Source: Pseudomonas muyukensis (GTDB taxonomy: Bacteria; Pseudomonadota; Gammaproteobacteria; Pseudomonadales; Pseudomonadaceae). From it: 64,000 nucleotides of DNA. Below are positions 19,413 through 30,905 of the stretch, in pieces. The stretch's first letter is position 1. Each line of letters opens with the position of its first letter. Position numbers and translations under genes: made by a program. The notes beneath the pieces were generated by a model. The model worked only from the letters and a program-made list of their open reading frames with translations, was not told the origin of the DNA and did not search any database. The DNA lies in assembly GCF_019139535.1 (NCBI RefSeq), contig NZ_CP077073.1, positions 1,187,001 through 1,251,000 on the forward strand, in the 5' to 3' direction.

Positions 19413-21317
19413 ATGGCCAATCCCAGCGCTAGCGCCTATAACGCAGACGCCATCGAAGTCCTCTCGGGCCTTGACCCGGTCCGCAAGCGGCCGGGCATGT
19501 ACACCGACACCAGCCGGCCCAACCACCTGGCCCAGGAAGTCATCGACAACAGTGTCGACGAAGCCCTGGCAGGCCATGCCCGTTCGGTACAGGTCATCCT
19601 CCACGCCGACCACTCGCTGGAAGTCAGCGACGATGGCCGCGGCATGCCGGTGGACATCCACCCCGAAGAGGGCGTGTCCGGTGTCGAGCTGATCCTCACC
19701 AAGCTGCACGCCGGCGGCAAGTTCTCCAACAAGAACTACCAGTTCTCCGGTGGCCTGCACGGCGTCGGCATCTCGGTGGTCAACGCCCTGTCGAGCCAGG
19801 TGCGCGTGCGCGTCAAGCGCGATGGCAACGAGTACCAGATGACCTTCGCCGATGGCTTCAAGGCCAGCGAGCTGGAAGTGGTCGGCAGCGTCGGCAAGCG
19901 CAACACCGGCACCAGCGTGTACTTCACCCCCGATCCGAAGTACTTCGACTCGCCGAAGTTTTCCATCAGCCGTCTCAAGCATGTGCTCAAGGCCAAGGCC
20001 GTGCTGTGCCCGGGGCTGTCGATCAGCTTCGAGGACAAGGGCACCGGCGAGAAGGTCGAGTGGCACTACGAGGACGGCCTGCGTTCCTACCTGGTCGACT
20101 CGGTCAGCGAGTTCCTGCGCCTGCCTGACGAGCCGTTCTGCGGCAGCCTGGCGGGTAACAAGGAAGCCGTGGACTGGGCCCTGCTGTGGCTGCCCGAGGG
20201 CGGCGACAGCATTCAGGAAAGCTACGTCAACCTGATCCCCACCGCCCAGGGCGGTACCCACGTCAACGGCTTGCGCCAGGGCCTGTTGGATGCCATGCGC
20301 GAGTTCTGCGAATTCCGCAACCTGCTGCCGCGCGGGGTCAAGCTGGCCCCCGAGGACGTCTGGGAGCGCATCAGCTTCGTGCTGTCGATGAAGATGCAGG
20401 AGCCGCAGTTCTCTGGCCAGACCAAGGAGCGCCTGTCCTCCCGCGAGGCGGCGGCGTTCGTCTCCGGCGTGGTCAAGGACGCCTTCAGCCTGTGGCTCAA
20501 CGCTCACCCCGAGCTGGGCATGCAACTGGCGGAGCTGGCCATCAGCAATGCTGGCCGCCGCCTGAAGGCGAGCAAGAAGGTCGAGCGCAAGCGCATCACC
20601 CAGGGCCCGGCGCTGCCGGGCAAGCTGGCCGACTGCGCCGGGCAGGACCCGATGCGCGCCGAACTGTTCCTGGTCGAGGGCGACTCGGCCGGTGGTTCGG
20701 CCAAGCAGGCGCGGGACAAGGAATACCAGGCGATCCTGCCGCTGCGCGGCAAGATCCTCAACACCTGGGAGGTCGATGGTGGCGAGGTCCTGGCCAGCCA
20801 GGAGGTGCACAACATCGCCGTGGCCATCGGCGTCGACCCGGGCGCCAGCGACCTCAGCCAGCTGCGCTACGGCAAGATCTGCATCCTCGCCGACGCCGAC
20901 TCCGACGGCCTGCACATCGCCACCTTGCTGTGCGCGCTGTTCGTCCAGCACTTCCGCCCGCTGGTCGAGGCTGGGCACGTCTACGTGGCCATGCCGCCGC
21001 TGTACCGCATCGACCTGGGCAAGGAGATCTACTACGCCCTGGACGACGCCGAGCGTGACGGCATCCTCGACCGGCTGGTCGCCGAGAAGAAGCGCGGCAA
21101 GCCGCAGGTCACCCGCTTCAAGGGCCTGGGCGAGATGAACCCGCCGCAGCTGCGCGAAACCACCATGGATCCGAACACCCGGCGCCTGGTGCAGTTGACC
21201 CTGGACGACCTGGCGGGCACCACCGAGATCATGGACATGCTGCTGGCCAAGAAACGTGCGGGCGACCGCAAGAACTGGCTGGAGACCAAGGGCAACCTGG
21301 CCGAGGTCCTGGTTTGA
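19413..21317 (+). CDS. parE: DNA topoisomerase IV subunit B
   Basis: A 634-residue ATPase subunit of topoisomerase IV, which decatenates daughter chromosomes. The GHKL ATP site is visible (EVIDNSVDEALAGH, DDGRGMPVDIHPEEGVSG, GGLHGVGISVVNALS), as is the TOPRIM part with EGDSAGGSAKQARD (about residues 426-439) and the acidic DADSDGLHI. The end has the conserved KRAGDRKNWLE. Its TGA overlaps the ATG of the next gene, so parE probably heads an operon reaching to parC. Confidence 0.98.
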   Translation: MANPSASAYNADAIEVLSGLDPVRKRPGMYTDTSRPNHLAQEVIDNSVDEALAGHARSVQVILHADHSLEVSDDGRGMPVDIHPEEGVSGVELILTKLHAGGKFSNKNYQFSGGLHGVGISVVNALSSQVRVRVKRDGNEYQMTFADGFKASELEVVGSVGKRNTGTSVYFTPDPKYFDSPKFSISRLKHVLKAKAVLCPGLSISFEDKGTGEKVEWHYEDGLRSYLVDSVSEFLRLPDEPFCGSLAGNKEAVDWALLWLPEGGDSIQESYVNLIPTAQGGTHVNGLRQGLLDAMREFCEFRNLLPRGVKLAPEDVWERISFVLSMKMQEPQFSGQTKERLSSREAAAFVSGVVKDAFSLWLNAHPELGMQLAELAISNAGRRLKASKKVERKRITQGPALPGKLADCAGQDPMRAELFLVEGDSAGGSAKQARDKEYQAILPLRGKILNTWEVDGGEVLASQEVHNIAVAIGVDPGASDLSQLRYGKICILADADSDGLHIATLLCALFVQHFRPLVEAGHVYVAMPPLYRIDLGKEIYYALDDAERDGILDRLVAEKKRGKPQVTRFKGLGEMNPPQLRETTMDPNTRRLVQLTLDDLAGTTEIMDMLLAKKRAGDRKNWLETKGNLAEVLV

Positions 21318-22296
21318 TGCGTCTGCTGCTGGCGGCCTGCCTGGCGTTGTGCGCCCTGCAGGCCCAGGCGGACAGCTGGCCGGAGCTCAAGCTGAGCGGC
21401 GAGCACGTGGTCGAAGGCATGCGCGGTGGCAACCTGTCGGGCCTGGCGTTCTGCCGTGGTGCGTTGTGGGCGGTGTCCGACCGCGACGACGACCGCATCT
21501 ACCGGCTCGACCAGGAGCCCGGCGCCTGGCGTGCCCAGCCGCTGACCTTCACCCCGCCCGAGGCGCCGGACACCGGCCTGCCCTGGGGGCTGAAGTCGCG
21601 CAACTGGGCGGCGTCCTATATCCGCGGTGGCGCGCTGGACTTCGAAGGCATCACCTGTGACCAGGCCGGCACTATCCTGATCGTCAGCGAGGCCCACGCC
21701 GCGGTGCTGCAACTGCCGGTGGAGGGCGAGCCGGACTGGCTGCGCATCGATCAGGCCATGGTCCGCCAGGCACGCGCCAGCGGCATGCTGCTGCACTTCA
21801 ATGCGTTGTTCGAAGGCCTGGCGATCAACCCGGCGGGCGACCGCCTGTGGCTGGCTGCCGAGCGCGAGCGCCGCGGGCTGTTGTCGGTGCAGCGCCAGCA
21901 GTCGGTGTGGACCTGCGGGCGCAGTTGCGTGCTGCTCAGCGAGGCCGGGGTCGAGATGCAGCCGCCGCAGTTTCCCGGCGCGCGTCCGGTAGCGCGGGAT
22001 TTCGCCGACCTGGCCTGGTTCGAGGGCAAGCTGTACACCCTCGAGCGCAATGCCTACCGCATCTGCCGGCGTGACGTCGACAGCGGCGCGGTGGAGCGCT
22101 GCTGGTCGTTCGCCGCCGAGGCATTGCAGGACAGCCGGCGCTACGACCAGGCGTACGGCCTGACCGAAGCCCTGGTGATCGACAAGGACGGGGCCTGGAT
22201 CGGCGTGGACAACAACGACCGCCCGCGCGCCGACGGTGAAACCCGGCCGGTGGTCTGGCGCTTCGCCGCGCCGCAAGGTGGCTGGAGCGCCAAGCC

Positions 22297-22300
<4 letters not shown>
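21317..22300 (+). CDS. Secreted esterase-like / phytase-like beta-propeller protein
   Basis: A 327-residue exported protein. A Sec signal peptide is clear (MRLLLAACLALCALQAQA). The body matches the esterase-like activity of phytase family: NLSGLAFCRGALWAVSDRDDDRIYRL, DFEGIT, FEGLAINP, and YGLTEALVIDKDGAWIGVDNN. The ATG at 21317 shares a base with the parE stop, and its end overlaps the retropepsin-like gene by four bases. Substrate unknown. Its position between topoisomerase subunits looks like inclusion in an operon rather than a shared function. Confidence 0.82.
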
Positions 22301-25084
<2,784 letters not shown>

Positions 25085-25258
25085 GTGAATGGGCCGTCCG
25101 CAGCGGCGCTTTCGGCGCCGCTTCGGGCGGAAATGCTGGAGTCTGGCGGCTATTTCGCGGATGATAGTGCCCTTGCGGCACCGGCGTGGCCGAGTGCCCG
25201 ATTGAATCTACACGAGTATCACTGCGGTCTGTCCGTGACGACCGCCTGGATGGGATGA

Positions 25259-25969
25259 ATGAAATTTCTGCGCCTTCCATTTGCGCTGCTGATGACTGGC
25301 CTGCTGGGCCTGAGCGGGTGCAGCATGCACCAGCCGGTCGCCCTGTATCAGCTCGACAGCGGTGAGCCCGGCCAGCCGACCCAGGCGGCGGGCATGGCGG
25401 TGGTGCTTGGCCCCGTGTCGGTGGCCGACTACCTGCAACGCGAAACCTTCTTGCAGCGCCAGACCGATGGCAGCCTGACCGCGGCGACCGACGGTCGTTG
25501 GGCCGGCAGCCTTTCGTCGGATATCGACCAGTTGCTGGTGCGCCAGCTGGCGTGGCGCCTGGACAGCCAGCGCGTGGTCCTGGCACCGGCCAGCGCCGGC
25601 TTCACCCCGGACGTGCAGGTGCTGCTGTCGATCACTCGCCTGGACTCCGGCAAGGACCAGCCCGCGATCCTCGACGCCCAGTGGCGTGTGCTCGACCGCC
25701 GTGGCCAGGTGCGTGACAACCGCATCGTCCACCTCGAGCAACCACACGCCGGCAGCGAGTCGGCGCAGGTCCAGGCCCAGGGGCAATTGCTGCAAAAACT
25801 GGCCGAGCAACTGAGCACGGCGGTCAAGCCACTGGCCAACCAGCCGGCCATCGCCGAAGAGGCCCCGCGCAAGCAGGCCGCGCCGGTACAGGTGAAGAAA
25901 GAGCCGGAGAAGCCGAAGATCCCGATGGCCTCGCCGATTCGCACCGATATGGAAGTGTTCCGCTTCTGA
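25259..25969 (+). CDS. PqiC family outer-membrane lipoprotein (DUF330)
   Basis: A 236-residue lipoprotein with signal peptide and lipobox LSGC (Cys21). The mature part follows the PqiC/DUF330 pattern: YQLDSG, VVLGPVSVADYLQRETFLQRQ, a WAGSLSSDIDQLLVRQLAWRL segment and a late AQAQGQLLQKLAEQL helix. The tail is Lys/Pro/Glu-rich. PqiC normally works with PqiA and PqiB in envelope lipid transport, but no such genes are near. It may serve an MCE system encoded elsewhere. A strong terminator follows. Confidence 0.85.
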   Translation: MKFLRLPFALLMTGLLGLSGCSMHQPVALYQLDSGEPGQPTQAAGMAVVLGPVSVADYLQRETFLQRQTDGSLTAATDGRWAGSLSSDIDQLLVRQLAWRLDSQRVVLAPASAGFTPDVQVLLSITRLDSGKDQPAILDAQWRVLDRRGQVRDNRIVHLEQPHAGSESAQVQAQGQLLQKLAEQLSTAVKPLANQPAIAEEAPRKQAAPVQVKKEPEKPKIPMASPIRTDMEVFRF

Positions 25970-25989
25970 TATCCACAGCCCACAAAAAA

Positions 25990-26013
25990 GCCCGCAGCGA
26001 TGCGGGCTTTTTT
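25990..26013. terminator. Bidirectional intrinsic terminator
   Basis: GCCCGCA (25990-25996), loop GCGA, TGCGGGC (26001-26007), with six A before and six T after, so it can stop transcripts arriving from both the lipoprotein gene and the opposite strand. Confidence 0.92.
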
Positions 26014-26029
26014 GTGGGCTGTGGACGAT

Positions 26030-26167
26030 CCCCTGTAGGAGCGGCCTTGCCGAGGCGTCGTACCGGTCGGAAAGGGCTGCGTAGCAGCCCCAGGATCTCA
26101 GTGTTGATGCCAAGATTGCTGGGGCCGCTCTGCGGCCCTTTCGCGACACAAGGCCGCTCCTACAGGG
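26030..26167. repeat. Pair of REP-type palindromes in opposite orientation
   Basis: CTGTAGGAGCGGCCTTG at 26033-26049 and its inverted partner (CGCGACACAAGGCCGCTCC ending 26160) flank about 90 bases between two convergent genes. Confidence 0.7.
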
Positions 26168-26186
26168 AGCGCACAACCTCTAAATC

Positions 26187-27644
26187 TCAGGCGCGGTGCT
26201 CGTCCATCCGCGCCAGCTGGCGCTCGAGCATCGACGGGTACGGCTCCATCAGGCGTTCCACGCAGCAGGCGCCCTCAGGGCTGGCGATCGGGCGGATGCG
26301 GGCGCGCTGGCGTACCAGGGCATCATCGCTGATGCGCCGCTCCACCAGCAGCAGGTTGCGGCTGTGCTGCGACAGGGCCAGGGCGTCCTGAGCCTGCTCG
26401 GTCATCAACAGCTCGACCTGGTCCAGGCCCTGCAGGTCGTCGGCCAGCACCAGGCCCAGCTGCAGTTGCAGGGTGATGCCGCTGTCGGCCACCTCGATCT
26501 GCAGGGCATGGCCCAGGGCGCGCAGCAGTTCGCCGCAGCAGATGGCGTTGGTCAGGTAGTCTTCGCCGCTGTCACGGCTGTGGAACAACAGCAGCGTGCT
26601 GCCGTCGTTGAGGGTGTGGATTTCCCCTTCGTACAGCGAGGCGGCCTGGTCCAGGCAGTCGCGGTAGCGCTCCAGCAGCTCGGTCAGGCGCGTGCGCGGC
26701 AGGCGTCGCAGCTGCTCCTGGGAGCCTAGCTGCACGGCCAGCACGGCGCTGTGCTGCGGCTCGTCGGGCTCGACCACGGCCGGCTTGGCCGGTTCGCTCT
26801 GCGCGTCCATCAGGTCGGCGAAGGCGTCGTCGTCATCCTCCTGCGCCTGGGACTGAGGCTGGGCCACGGCCGTCGCCCGCGGCGCCGGTTTGGCCGCGGG
26901 CAGGTCGTCGAAGTCGTCCTCCTCGTCCTCGATTTCGGGCTCCGGCGGCGGCGGCGGGGCCAGGCGCGCGTGCAGTTGGCGGGCAAGGTCGCCGATTTCG
27001 TCCTGGCGGTCGATGGCCGGGGTGTAGGGGTGCGGGTCGCGCAGCCATACGCGCAGTTGCAGCAGCGGCGTGGAGATGAAGCGACCCAGGCGCAGGCTCA
27101 GGGTCAGCGCCAGGGCCAGCAGGATGGCGGCAAGGATGCCCATGCTCTGCAGGCTGATCAGCATCGGCTGCTGGAACTGGCTCATGTCCAGGCTGATACG
27201 CAGCTGGCCGGCGGTCACGTCCTGGAAGGTGATCTTGGTCTGGTACACGCCTTCGGCTTCGCCCAGCAGGCTGTTGCGCGGGCGCTGGCCGGCCTCGGCG
27301 AGGATTCGGCTGTCGACGCTGTAGATGGCGGCGTGGGCCACCAGCGGGTTCTTCACCAGGTTGCCGAGCAGCACGTTGAGGCTGAGGATGTCGTTGGACA
27401 CCAGCAGTTCGGTCGCCGAGGTGGCTGTCTGCGTGGTCAGGCTCTGGCCCACGGCGTCGGCCTGCTCATGCATGGCCTGCTTGAACTGCAGGCCCATGAC
27501 GCAGGCATAGATCACCAGGGCCAGGGCCACCAGGAAAATATTGTGGCTGGCGATACGCAGGGCCAAGGGGATTCGGCGCTGGCTCAGGGCTCGGTAGATC
27601 ATCAGGAAGAAGTTGTCGGGTTTGACGGGCGTGGGCCGGTTCAC
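26187..27644 (-). CDS. AhpA/YtjB-like inner-membrane protein with HAMP region
   Basis: A 485-residue membrane protein. A first membrane helix near residues 36-55 (IFLVALALVIYACVMG) precedes a periplasmic sensor-like domain, and a second helix (LQSMGILAAILLALALTLSLRL) leads into a HAMP-type linker, then a Pro/Asp/Glu-rich disordered stretch and a cytoplasmic C-terminal domain. The layout matches the YtjB (SMP) family, which lies divergent from serB in enterics as here. Start GTG 27644 gives VNRPTPVKPDNFF; no strong ribosome site is seen, so it could begin later. Function unresolved. Confidence 0.8.
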   Translation of the reverse strand: MNRPTPVKPDNFFLMIYRALSQRRIPLALRIASHNIFLVALALVIYACVMGLQFKQAMHEQADAVGQSLTTQTATSATELLVSNDILSLNVLLGNLVKNPLVAHAAIYSVDSRILAEAGQRPRNSLLGEAEGVYQTKITFQDVTAGQLRISLDMSQFQQPMLISLQSMGILAAILLALALTLSLRLGRFISTPLLQLRVWLRDPHPYTPAIDRQDEIGDLARQLHARLAPPPPPEPEIEDEEDDFDDLPAAKPAPRATAVAQPQSQAQEDDDDAFADLMDAQSEPAKPAVVEPDEPQHSAVLAVQLGSQEQLRRLPRTRLTELLERYRDCLDQAASLYEGEIHTLNDGSTLLLFHSRDSGEDYLTNAICCGELLRALGHALQIEVADSGITLQLQLGLVLADDLQGLDQVELLMTEQAQDALALSQHSRNLLLVERRISDDALVRQRARIRPIASPEGACCVERLMEPYPSMLERQLARMDEHRA

Positions 27645-27779
27645 AGAGCGCGGCTCTTCATGGCGAGAAAGTTGCTGCGCAGTATAGCGATACGTGTTTT
27701 GTCGGCAAAGTGGCGTTGGCACCCGATGGTCACGGAAAATCGGTAGAATGCGCATTTTTCATCGAGTTGGAGCCCGGTC

Positions 27780-28994
27780 TTGCGCGAAATCGTCCTGATC
27801 AACATCACTGGGGAAGACCGTCCAGGTCTTACCGCGGCCATCACCGGCGTCCTGCTCCAGGGCGGTGTGAACATTCTCGACATCGGCCTGGCGGTGATGC
27901 ACGGCACGCTGTCGTTCGGCATCCTGGTCGACATTCCCGACAACGAGGTGGCCACCGCGCTGCTGCAGAGCGTGCAGGCCAAGGCCCACGAGCTGAACCT
28001 GCAGGCGCGCTACACGCCGATTTCCGAGGCCGACTACCAGCACTGGGCCGACAGCCAGGGCGAGGCCCGCCATATCGTCACCCTGCTCAGCCGCCGGGTC
28101 ACCCCGCAGCAGTTGCAGCGGGTCAGCGCGATCATCAGCCAGTCCGGCCTGACCATCGAGCGCATCGAGCGCTTGTCGGCACGGGTGGCGCTGGATGCGC
28201 CGAGCGAGAAGGGCAAGTCGGCCCTGGAAATTTCCGTGCGGGGCGAGCCAGGCGACGCCCAGGCCCTGCGTGCGGCGTTCTTCGCATTGTCCGAGGAATT
28301 GAACATCGACATCGCCTTCCAGCGTGACGACCTGTTCCGCCGCAATCGCCGCCTGGCGGTGTTCGACATGGACTCGACGCTGATCGAGGCCGAGGTGATC
28401 GACGAGTTGGCCAAGGCTGCCGGGGTTGGCGAGCAGGTGGCGGCGATCACCGAGCGCGCCATGCGCGGCGAGCTGGACTTCCGCGCCAGTTTCAAGGAGC
28501 GCATGGCGCTGCTCAAGGGCCTGGATGTGGGCGTACTTGACCAGATCGGCGCCTCGCTGCGCCTGACCGAGGGCGCCGAGCACCTGTTCGCCGAGCTCAA
28601 GCGCCTGGGCTACAAGACCGCGATCCTCTCTGGCGGTTTCTCCTACTTCGCCAAGCAGGTGCAGGCGCGCCTGGGCATCGACTATGTGTTCGCCAATGAG
28701 CTGGAAGTGGTCGATGGCAAGGTGACCGGCGTTGCCGTCGAGCCGATTGTCGACGCCCAGCGCAAGGCTGACTTGCTGCAGCAGCTGGCCAGCGAAGAAG
28801 GCCTGCAACTGGAGCAGACGATAGCCGTGGGCGATGGCGCCAACGACCTGCCGATGCTGTCGCTGGCCGGCCTGGGCGTGGCGTTCCGCGCCAAACCGCT
28901 GGTGCGTCAGTCGGCCAAGCAGGCGATCTCGACCTTGGGCCTGGACGGTGTGCTTTATCTGCTCGGCGTGCGTGATCGCGAAGCGCGCGCTTGA
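27780..28994 (+). CDS. serB: Phosphoserine phosphatase SerB
   Basis: A 404-residue enzyme for the last step of serine synthesis, hydrolysing phosphoserine. An N-terminal ACT-type regulatory domain (INITGEDRPGLTAAITGVLLQ) is followed by the HAD phosphatase domain with catalytic D196-x-D198 (VFDMDSTLIEAEVIDE), the SGGFSYF motif and the metal-binding GDGANDL motif (D352, D356). It starts at TTG 27780 after GGAG. Longer than enteric SerB because of the double N-terminal domain, as usual for pseudomonads. Ends before a REP pair and a strong terminator. Confidence 0.96.
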   Translation: MREIVLINITGEDRPGLTAAITGVLLQGGVNILDIGLAVMHGTLSFGILVDIPDNEVATALLQSVQAKAHELNLQARYTPISEADYQHWADSQGEARHIVTLLSRRVTPQQLQRVSAIISQSGLTIERIERLSARVALDAPSEKGKSALEISVRGEPGDAQALRAAFFALSEELNIDIAFQRDDLFRRNRRLAVFDMDSTLIEAEVIDELAKAAGVGEQVAAITERAMRGELDFRASFKERMALLKGLDVGVLDQIGASLRLTEGAEHLFAELKRLGYKTAILSGGFSYFAKQVQARLGIDYVFANELEVVDGKVTGVAVEPIVDAQRKADLLQQLASEEGLQLEQTIAVGDGANDLPMLSLAGLGVAFRAKPLVRQSAKQAISTLGLDGVLYLLGVRDREARA

Positions 28995-29003
28995 TCTTGA
29001 TCC

Positions 29004-29110
29004 CTGGGGCCGCGTTGCGGCCCGTTCGCGGCACAAGGCTGCTCCTACAGATGATCGCGTACCCCTGTAGGAGCGGCCTTGCGTCGCGAAAGGAGGGCCA
29101 AGCCCTCCCT
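29004..29110. repeat. Pair of REP-type palindromes
   Basis: GGGGCCGCGTTGCGGCCC with CGCGGCACAAGGCTGCTCCT, then an inverted GTAGGAGCGGCCTTGCGTCG at about 29068-29087, between serB and its terminator. Confidence 0.7.
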
Positions 29111-29129
29111 GCAATCCCAAGGTAAAAAA

Positions 29130-29164
29130 GCCCTGCATGATTTGAATCATGCAGGGCTTTTTTT
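29130..29164. terminator. Bidirectional intrinsic terminator between serB and psd
   Basis: A 12-bp perfect stem (GCCCTGCATGAT, 29130-29141, with 29146-29157), loop TTGA, with A-run before and seven T after. It serves the two convergent genes serB and psd. Confidence 0.95.
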
Positions 29165-29176
29165 ATTAGCGGATGG

Positions 29177-30040
29177 TCAGGCCTGGCTCGGCTGCGCCAG
29201 CAACTCACCCATGCGCACGGCGGAGCCGGCACCCAGGCTCTCGGCCCACTTCACCTGCTCTGGCCCGAACAGCACGATGGCGGTGGAACCCAGCTTGAAG
29301 CGCCCCAGTTCGGCGCCTTTTTCCAGGTGGATTGGCGCACGGCTGGCGTCGTCGTAGCGGAAGGTCTTCAGCTCACGCTTCGGTGGCGTGACCAAGCCGG
29401 CCCAGACGGTCTCGATCGAGGCAACGATCATCGCGCCGACCAGGACCACGGCCATCGGTCCGCGCTCGGTGTCGAACAGGCACACCACGCGCTCGTTGCG
29501 GGCGAACAGCTCAGGCACGTTCTCGGCGGTGGTCTGGTTGACCGAGAACAGCCGGCCCGGCACGTAGACCATCTCGCGCAGGGTGCCGGCCAGCGGCATG
29601 TGCACGCGGTGGTAGTCCTTGGGCGACAGGTAAATGGTGGCGAACTCGCCGCCCATGAACGGCGCGGCCAAGGCCGGGTCGCCGCCCAGCAGCTCCAGAG
29701 CGCTGTAGCCGTGGCCCTTGGCCTGGAAGATGCGGCCATGCTCGATCGGGCCGAGCTGGCTGACCGCGCCGTCGGCCGGGCAGAGCACCGCGCCAGGTGT
29801 TTCGTCCAGCGGCCGGGCACCGGGCTTGAGGGCGCGGGTGAAGAAGGCGTTGAAGTGCTCGTAGGCGCTGAGGTCTTCGACCAGCGCCTCGGACATGTTC
29901 ACCTGGTAGCGCTTGGCGAACCAGGCGGTGAAGGCGTTCTTGAACCAGCGCGCGCGGCACTCGGCGACGCAGCCGGCCAGCCGCGACAGCAGGTGGTGCG
30001 GCAGCAGGTACTGGCTGATGATGAACAAACGGGATTTCAT
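29177..30040 (-). CDS. psd: Phosphatidylserine decarboxylase proenzyme
   Basis: A 287-residue pyruvoyl-dependent enzyme that makes phosphatidylethanolamine at the inner membrane. The self-cleavage motif L250-G-S252-T253 ([11 protein letters not shown]) is intact; S252 becomes the pyruvoyl group and splits the chain into beta and alpha parts. The [10 protein letters not shown] and [11 protein letters not shown] segments are typical. It lies nine bases downstream of the sulfurtransferase gene on the same strand, so the two are probably co-transcribed. Confidence 0.97.
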   Translation of the reverse strand: MKSRLFIISQYLLPHHLLSRLAGCVAECRARWFKNAFTAWFAKRYQVNMSEALVEDLSAYEHFNAFFTRALKPGARPLDETPGAVLCPADGAVSQLGPIEHGRIFQAKGHGYSALELLGGDPALAAPFMGGEFATIYLSPKDYHRVHMPLAGTLREMVYVPGRLFSVNQTTAENVPELFARNERVVCLFDTERGPMAVVLVGAMIVASIETVWAGLVTPPKRELKTFRYDDASRAPIHLEKGAELGRFKLGSTAIVLFGPEQVKWAESLGAGSAVRMGELLAQPSQA

Positions 30041-30049
30041 TGAGTGTCC

Positions 30050-30859
30050 TTAAACTTCGACGGGCGTGTCGGGGTGGTTGCCCCATTCGCCCCAGGAACC
30101 GGCGTAGCCCTTGACCCGTGGGTAGCCGAGGGCCTTGGCCACGAGGTAGGTGAAACCGGAGCGGTGGTGAGTCTGGCAATGGGTGATCACTTCCTTGTCG
30201 GGGGTGATGCCCAGGTTTTGCAGGACTTCGGCGATGTCCTTGCGGATGCGCAGGTGGTCGTTGAGGTCCATGCCGGCGGTCCACTCGAAGTTGATCGCGC
30301 CGGGAATGTGCCCACCCTTGGCCGCGAGCACCTTCTCGCCGCTGTACTCCAGCGGCCCGCGGGCGTCCCAGATGACCAGGTCGGCGGCGCCCAGGCGGCT
30401 TTGCAGGTACTCACGGGTGGCGGTTGGCTCCGGGTGCAGGTGCAGGGCGACCGGGCCGCCCGCGCTGGTGGGGGTGTCGGTGGACAGCTTGTCCGCCGGC
30501 CAGGCCTGGATACCGCCGTTGAGGTAGTGGTAGGCCTTGTGGCCGATCACGTCGAGCAGCCAGATGAAGCGCCCGGCCCAGCCGCCGCCTTCGTCGTCGT
30601 ACACCACGTATACCGCGTCGTCGCGGTGGCCGAGCTCACCGAACAGTTTTTCCAGGTCGGCGCGGGCCGGCAGCAGGCCCGGTGCCGGTGGCTGGCCCAG
30701 TTGGGTGCGCTTGGGATCGACGAAACGGGCCCCGGGGATGTGGCCGCTGCCGTAGCGGTTGACGCTGGTCAGATCGACCAGGATCAACTGCGGCGAATCC
30801 AGACGCGGCAGCAGGTCCCCGGGTTCGATCACCAGGGGCAAGCCGGAAAAGTCAGTCAT
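30050..30859 (-). CDS. Thiosulfate/3-mercaptopyruvate sulfurtransferase (two rhodanese domains)
   Basis: A 269-residue tandem rhodanese protein. The N-terminal domain is the inactive type (VDLTSVNRYGSGHIPGARFVD), while the C-terminal domain carries catalytic C228 in THCQTHHRSG, which receives sulfur as a persulfide. The loop CQTHHRSG is closer to thiosulfate-type than to mercaptopyruvate-type (CGSGVT) enzymes. ATG 30859 gives a typical N-terminus. It precedes psd in an apparent operon, with no obvious metabolic link. Confidence 0.9.
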   Translation of the reverse strand: MTDFSGLPLVIEPGDLLPRLDSPQLILVDLTSVNRYGSGHIPGARFVDPKRTQLGQPPAPGLLPARADLEKLFGELGHRDDAVYVVYDDEGGGWAGRFIWLLDVIGHKAYHYLNGGIQAWPADKLSTDTPTSAGGPVALHLHPEPTATREYLQSRLGAADLVIWDARGPLEYSGEKVLAAKGGHIPGAINFEWTAGMDLNDHLRIRKDIAEVLQNLGITPDKEVITHCQTHHRSGFTYLVAKALGYPRVKGYAGSWGEWGNHPDTPVEV

Positions 30860-30905
30860 CCACGGTCTCCAGGGTGCAAAGGGGGCGATTGTAGCGCAAG
30901 GCTCA

